Assembly: GCA_018968785.1 (NCBI GenBank)
Contig: JAGWZN010000027.1
Span: forward strand, 1-8,208
Reading direction: 5' to 3'
From: Patescibacteria group bacterium
GTDB taxonomy: Bacteria > Patescibacteriota > UBA1384 > CAILIB01
DNA: 8,208 nucleotides
Shown here: positions 4,878 through 8,208 of the stretch, piece by piece
How the letters are laid out: each line of letters begins with the position of its first letter
Position numbering within the stretch: the stretch's first letter is position 1
Translations under genes and position numbers: made by a program
The notes under the pieces: generated by a model
The model's input: the letters and a program-made list of their open reading frames with translations, nothing else
Told to the model about the DNA's origin: nothing
Database searches by the model: none

Positions 4878-6125
4878 ATGAGCCAAAAGCCGTTGGCTGA
4901 CCAGTTACGTCCAACCCGAATCGACGATTTTGTCGGACAGGAGCATTTGCTTGGGACAAACGGTCTACTGACCAAGCTGCTCGCAAAACAGCGGCAGACC
5001 GGTTTCTTCCCCTCCCTAATCTTTTGGGGTCCGCCCGGCAGCGGCAAAACCACGCTTGCCCGGATTATCACCAATCAACTGCAGCGTCCGTTCCACGAAT
5101 TTTCGGCGGTTAACACTTCAATTAAGGATATCGAAAAGATTATTCCCCGACCGGAAGACCCCTCTTCTCAACTCACCTTTGCCAGCTCGGAGCCGGCGTT
5201 TGTCATTTCTCCGGTTGTATTCATTGACGAGATTCATCGGTTTAATAAAAGCCAACAGGACGCTCTTCTACCCCATGTGGAGAACGGTCAGATTCTGCTG
5301 CTCGGAGCGACTACAGAGAATCCTTCCTTTTCGGTCATCGGGCCGCTACTTTCCCGTTGTCGGGTTTTAGTGTTTCAGCCGCTTAACGAGGATCAGTTGG
5401 GGGTCATTGCGCGCCGAGCGGTTAGCCTGTTATCTCAAACTCTTACTCCGGCAGCGGAGCAGTTCCTGATTACTGCCGCGAATGGCGACGCCCGGGTAGC
5501 GCTCACCACCCTGCAGATTGCCAGCCATCTGGCCGAAACCCCGGAGATACAGGTTGGGGAGATTGAAACAGCCTTACAGAAAAGGCAGTTAGCGTTTGAC
5601 CACGGCGGTGAAGAGTTTTATAACACCATTTCCGCCTTGCATAAATCGATCCGCGGTTCCGATCCGGATGCCGCGCTGTACTGGCTGGCTCGCATGTTGG
5701 AGGCCGGGCAGGATCCGCTGTATATCGCCCGGCGGCTGATCCGGTTGGCCAGCGAGGATATCGGTCTGGCCGATGCAAACGCCCTTTCCGTGGCCGTTGC
5801 CGCTTATCAGGCCTGTCATTTTCTTGGTCTGCCGGAGTGTAATCTGGCGCTAGCGGAGGCGGCAGTATATATGGCCAAATCGCCTAAAGATAACTCGCTC
5901 TACACCGCCTACCAAGCGGCGGCGGCCGACGTTCATGAACACGGTAATCTGCCGGTGCCGCTCCATATCCGGAACGCGCCAACCAAGCTTATGAAGCAGT
6001 TGGGGTACGCGAAAGGATACCGCTACCACCACAGTCCGACCGGTGAAAAAGAACCGGATGTCGTCTATCTGCCGGACCAACTAAAGAACCGGAGATACCT
6101 CCCCGGTTCTTCCTGCCCGGCCTGA
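4878..6125 (+). CDS. rarA: Replication-associated recombination protein A (RarA/MgsA, AAA+ ATPase)
   Basis: This 415-residue AAA+ ATPase is near the family's usual 410-450 residues. RarA (MgsA; Mgs1/WRNIP1 in eukaryotes) acts at stalled replication forks as a clamp-loader-like DNA ATPase. The N-terminus LADQLRPTRIDDFVGQEHLL (6-25) is the family signature. Walker A is GPPGSGKTT (51-59), Walker B FIDEIHRF (115-122), sensor 1 ATTENPSF (144-151), and the arginine finger region is LLSRCRV (157-163). The second half shows the helical, tetramer-forming region (SALHKSIRGSDPDAALYWLA, EDIGLAD, AKGYRYHH). All key ATPase residues are present. The start is supported by the purine-rich leader. It is divergent from the 57-aa membrane gene and converges on the 64-aa gene. 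Its last codons lie in a 9-bp hairpin. Confidence 0.95.
   Translation: MSQKPLADQLRPTRIDDFVGQEHLLGTNGLLTKLLAKQRQTGFFPSLIFWGPPGSGKTTLARIITNQLQRPFHEFSAVNTSIKDIEKIIPRPEDPSSQLTFASSEPAFVISPVVFIDEIHRFNKSQQDALLPHVENGQILLLGATTENPSFSVIGPLLSRCRVLVFQPLNEDQLGVIARRAVSLLSQTLTPAAEQFLITAANGDARVALTTLQIASHLAETPEIQVGEIETALQKRQLAFDHGGEEFYNTISALHKSIRGSDPDAALYWLARMLEAGQDPLYIARRLIRLASEDIGLADANALSVAVAAYQACHFLGLPECNLALAEAAVYMAKSPKDNSLYTAYQAAAADVHEHGNLPVPLHIRNAPTKLMKQLGYAKGYRYHHSPTGEKEPDVVYLPDQLKNRRYLPGSSCPA
6084..6111. terminator. Hairpin at the 3' end of rarA (possible weak terminator)
   Basis: AAGAACCGG (6084-6092) and CCGGTTCTT (6103-6111) form a perfect 9-bp stem with a 10-nt loop, ending 12 nt before the rarA stop codon region is complete. 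No clear U-tract follows on the plus strand. On the minus strand the second arm runs into TTCTTTAGTT, a weak U-run that could end transcription of the convergent 64-aa gene. The structure is certain; a terminator role is tentative. Confidence 0.35.
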
Positions 6126-6167
6126 CTTCCGTACCGCTATACCGCGCGGCATCGCTCAATCGTTTCC

Positions 6168-6362
6168 TCAGAAGTAGGTACGCATTTCATCTTCTATCCG
6201 GGCGTCATCACGCAGCCGGCGACGGTTGTTCGCTCGAAACGCCCGGAGAATATCGTCCACGTCCATCACCTCATCCATGTCATCATTATCCGTATCTCCT
6301 CTTCTTGGACGCTTACCGTTATCCGGAGCATACCGGCGGGCGCGCATTTTCTGGCGGGCCAT
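6168..6362 (-). CDS. Small charged protein, 64 aa, unknown function
   Basis: This 64-residue, highly charged protein has no family I recognise. The first 23 residues are strongly basic (MARQKMRARR, then GKRPRR). The middle is acidic (DTDNDDMDEVMDVDD, about 24-38). The C-terminal part again has a basic run (RANNRRRLRDD) and ends in EDEMRTYF. It has no membrane segment and no cysteines, so it looks soluble and largely helical or disordered; nucleic-acid or ribosome binding is a guess from charge only. The start at 6362 is chosen because AAGGAGG (6367-6373) lies 4 nt upstream. A longer frame starting at 6428 would put coding sequence across that ribosome site and a hairpin. A promoter-like pair lies at 6399-6428, so it may be transcribed apart from clpC. 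Confidence 0.65.
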   Translation of the reverse strand: MARQKMRARRYAPDNGKRPRRGDTDNDDMDEVMDVDDILRAFRANNRRRLRDDARIEDEMRTYF

Positions 6363-6366
6363 TTTA

Positions 6367-6373
6367 CCTCCTT
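6367..6373 (-). promoter_or_regulatory. Strong ribosome binding site for the 64-aa protein
   Basis: The minus strand reads AAGGAGG, then TAAA, then the ATG at 6362. This near-perfect Shine-Dalgarno sequence decides the start codon over the upstream in-frame Met at 6428. Confidence 0.8.
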
Positions 6374-6374
6374 G

Positions 6375-6395
6375 CGAACGCCTCCCCGGCGTTCG
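6375..6395 (-). other. Leader hairpin upstream of the 64-aa gene
   Basis: On the minus strand CGAACGCC, loop GGGGA, GGCGTTCG forms a perfect GC-rich 8-bp stem that ends 1 nt before the ribosome site AAGGAGG. No U-tract follows, so it is not an intrinsic terminator. It leaves the ribosome site open and may protect the 5' end of the mRNA or serve as a protein site; that role is inference. Confidence 0.45.
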
Positions 6396-6398
6396 TAT

Positions 6399-6428
6399 TA
6401 CATATATTACGTTCACTATAAATGCCAA
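6399..6428 (-). promoter_or_regulatory. Candidate promoter for the 64-aa gene
   Basis: TTGGCA on the minus strand (plus 6423-6428) matches the -35 consensus at 5 of 6 positions. The AT-rich stretch at 6399-6406 offers TATGTA (18-nt spacer) or TATATG (16-nt spacer) as a -10. The -35 is good and the -10 mediocre. Confidence 0.4.
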
Positions 6429-6450
6429 CCTCGAAACCTGTCTGTGATCC

Positions 6451-6480
6451 GTCTCACCCTGAATATGGGCAGGATGAAAC
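6451..6480 (-). terminator. 3' hairpin after clpC
   Basis: Five nt after the clpC stop the minus strand has GTTTCATCCTG, loop CCCATATT, CAGGGTGAGAC, an 11-bp stem with two G-U pairs. On the plus strand those two positions become A-C mismatches, so the structure favours minus-strand RNA. No U-run follows, so it could be a Rho-dependent end, a 3' stabiliser or a weak terminator. Confidence 0.45.
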
Positions 6481-6485
6481 CGCGC

Positions 6486-8208
6486 TTACACACTGACCTT
6501 TTCTCTTTTTTTTACTTTTTGTCCGGTTTGAAATCGAATACCGCTTTTGATAGAGTATCCAACCTTTACTTTTTCCCCTTCTTTAATATCGCCCCGCAAC
6601 ATCTCCCGCGCCAACCGGTTTTCGATTTCCGTTTGAATTCTTCGTTTCAGTTCACGGGCACCGTATTCAGGCGAGTAGCCAACCTCAGCCAGATACTTCA
6701 CAACTGACCGGTCAAAGGCAATAGTGATTTTCTGACTTCCGGCTGTTTGACAAACCCGATCCAACTGTAACCGCACAATCTGCTCCACCTGCTCCGGTGT
6801 TAACAGGTGGAAAACGATCAACTCATCGATCCGGTTCAAGAACTCCGGCCGAAAATGGTTACGCACTTCTTCCAGCAACCGCTCCCGTAGCTGTTCGTTC
6901 TCCCGCTGTTCCCGGCTGTTCACAAAACCGATCTTTTCCTGCTGATGGTAATCGGATCCGATATTGCTGGTAGCGATGATAACGGTATTGGTAAAATCAA
7001 CCGGCCGTCCCCGTCCGTCGGTCAGCCGTCCGTCATCCAGCACCTGCAGCAATAAGTTATACACTTCAGGATGCGCTTTCTCAATCTCATCCAACAGAAT
7101 AACGCTGTACGGCCGGCGCCTGATCGCTTCAGTCAACTGTCCGCCTTCCTCATAACCGACGTAACCGGGCGGCGAGCCGATCATTCGGGCCACCGCGTGC
7201 TTCTCCATATACTCACTCATATCAATCCGGACGATAGCGGACTCATCACCAAACACCGCTTCCGCCAATGTTTTAGCCAGTTCGGTCTTCCCCACGCCGG
7301 TCGGACCGAGAAAAAGAAAGGTGGCAACCGGCCGATTCCGCTCCGCCAGACCGGAGCGCGCCCGTCGAACCGCGTCGGAAACGGCAGTAATCGCTTCTTC
7401 CTGTCCGACAACCCGCCGGTGTAGCCGTTCTTCTAACCGCATTAACCGTTTTTTCTCTGCCTCGGTCAACTCGGTCACCGGAATGCCGGTCAGCTTGGAT
7501 AGTACCTGGGCGATATGCTTCATTTGCACTTCCGCCGAGGTAATCCCTTTCTGTTTTCGCCATTCCTGAGTAGACTGATCCTTCCGTTCACTCACTTCAT
7601 TTATCCGTTTCTCCAACACCTTCGCCCGATCGTACTCTTTATGGGATCGGGCGTAATCCCGTTCCCGGATCAAGTGGTCTATCTGGGCCTGCAGACTGCG
7701 CATCTCATCGGAATGAGAACTCAGACCGATCCGCACCCGCGATGAAGCTTGATCCACCAGGTCGATCGCTTTATCCGGTAAGAACCGATTACTCACGTAC
7801 CGGTCAGATAACTCAACCGCCGCCACAATTGCTTCATCGCTGATTTTTACCTTATGATGCGCCTCGTACTTGTCCCGCAGCCCGCGCAGGATTTCCACGC
7901 TTTGTTCGACCGTCGGCTCAGCCACAATAATCGGCTGAAACCGTCGCTCAAGGGCCGCGTCCTTTTCGATATACTTCTGGTACTCGTTTAACGTAGTGGC
8001 GCCAATCAGATGCAGCTCCCCCCGGGCAAGCGCCGGTTTGATCACGTTTGAAACATCGAGCCCGCCCTCGCCGCCTGCCCCGCCGGCCCCGATAATCGTG
8101 TGTAGCTCATCCACAAAAATTACCAGCTCTTCTTGATGGCTGATAATCTCATTCAACACCGTCTGAATCCGCTCCTCAAATTCGCCTCGATACCGCGACC
8201 CGGCCACC
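6486..8208 (-). CDS. clpC: ClpC-type ATP-dependent Clp protease ATP-binding subunit, C-terminal two thirds (cut by window edge)
   Basis: At least 573 residues are present and the frame stays open to the edge, so the N-domain and the D1 Walker A lie outside; the GTG at 8207 is internal, not a start. Numbering from there: D1 Walker B VIFVDELH (29-36), D1 arginine pair R88-R89, then a short coiled-coil middle domain (about 168-222) of ClpC length rather than the long ClpB type. D2 has Walker A GPTGVGKT (301-308), Walker B VILLDEIEK (369-377), sensor 1 TSN (413-415), arginine finger R459 in EFLNR and sensor 2 R518 in GAREL. KIGFVN at 425-430 carries an IGF loop, the ClpP-docking motif absent from ClpB. 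It therefore most likely unfolds proteins for ClpP. The tail is basic (KVKKREK). The promoter is not in the window; a hairpin follows the stop. Confidence 0.93.
   Translation of the reverse strand, partial: VAGSRYRGEFEERIQTVLNEIISHQEELVIFVDELHTIIGAGGAGGEGGLDVSNVIKPALARGELHLIGATTLNEYQKYIEKDAALERRFQPIIVAEPTVEQSVEILRGLRDKYEAHHKVKISDEAIVAAVELSDRYVSNRFLPDKAIDLVDQASSRVRIGLSSHSDEMRSLQAQIDHLIRERDYARSHKEYDRAKVLEKRINEVSERKDQSTQEWRKQKGITSAEVQMKHIAQVLSKLTGIPVTELTEAEKKRLMRLEERLHRRVVGQEEAITAVSDAVRRARSGLAERNRPVATFLFLGPTGVGKTELAKTLAEAVFGDESAIVRIDMSEYMEKHAVARMIGSPPGYVGYEEGGQLTEAIRRRPYSVILLDEIEKAHPEVYNLLLQVLDDGRLTDGRGRPVDFTNTVIIATSNIGSDYHQQEKIGFVNSREQRENEQLRERLLEEVRNHFRPEFLNRIDELIVFHLLTPEQVEQIVRLQLDRVCQTAGSQKITIAFDRSVVKYLAEVGYSPEYGARELKRRIQTEIENRLAREMLRGDIKEGEKVKVGYSIKSGIRFQTGQKVKKREKVSV

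Noticed and set aside
6363..6428. Upstream in-frame start at 6428 for the 64-aa protein
   Set aside because: Would place codons across the strong AAGGAGG site, the leader hairpin and the candidate promoter.
7071..7424. Plus-strand 117-aa frame and other frames opposite clpC
   Set aside because: Shadows of the clpC D2 domain, whose motifs are fully explained on the minus strand.
1..8208. Prophage or mobile island suggested by thyX, tmk, dcd and an annealing-like protein
   Set aside because: No integrase, structural, terminase or transposase genes, no att-like repeats, and flanking genes are housekeeping with similar composition.

Overview
The window is a compact stretch of bacterial chromosome of about 52% GC, with short intergenic gaps, ATGA start/stop overlaps and no tRNA, rRNA, CRISPR array or recognisable insertion sequence. 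The mix of genes suggests a member of the Patescibacteria (CPR) or another lineage with a simple wall. It includes ThyX rather than ThyA, a divergent thymidylate kinase, a ClpC-type unfoldase, GlsB- and YdjM-family membrane proteins and an LPxTG-like surface protein. The taxonomic call is inference only; a Chloroflexota-like or other origin cannot be excluded.

Positions 1-1582 hold a pyrimidine-nucleotide module. The N-terminal part of thyX and a complete tmk lie on the minus strand and overlap by 4 nt, and a dCTP deaminase (dcd) is divergent on the plus strand. Together they could supply dUTP/dUMP, then dTMP, then dTDP. A 270-aa protein at 1592-2404 (minus) combines a phage-type annealing-like core with a C-terminal OB-like segment. 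It converges on dcd with a 9-nt gap.

Positions 2513-4809 are a minus-strand block of envelope and sugar genes. Read in transcription order they are a 57-aa small membrane protein, an aldose-1-epimerase-family protein, a YdjM-family membrane hydrolase, a GlsB-family membrane protein and an LPRSG-tagged Pro/Thr-rich surface protein. The first three are tightly packed behind a good sigma-70-like promoter at 4836-4864.

Positions 4878-6125 carry rarA on the plus strand, divergent from that block. A 64-aa highly charged protein with its own promoter and a strong ribosome site (6168-6362, minus) converges on rarA. The right end (6486-8208, minus) is the C-terminal two thirds of clpC, whose start lies outside the window. 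A strand-asymmetric hairpin follows its stop codon.

Most genes are recognisable housekeeping genes. The least described items are the annealing-like/OB protein, the 57-aa and 64-aa proteins, the LPRSG protein, the unusual dcd N-terminus and several RNA hairpins near gene ends. I did not find a clearly new multi-gene system.
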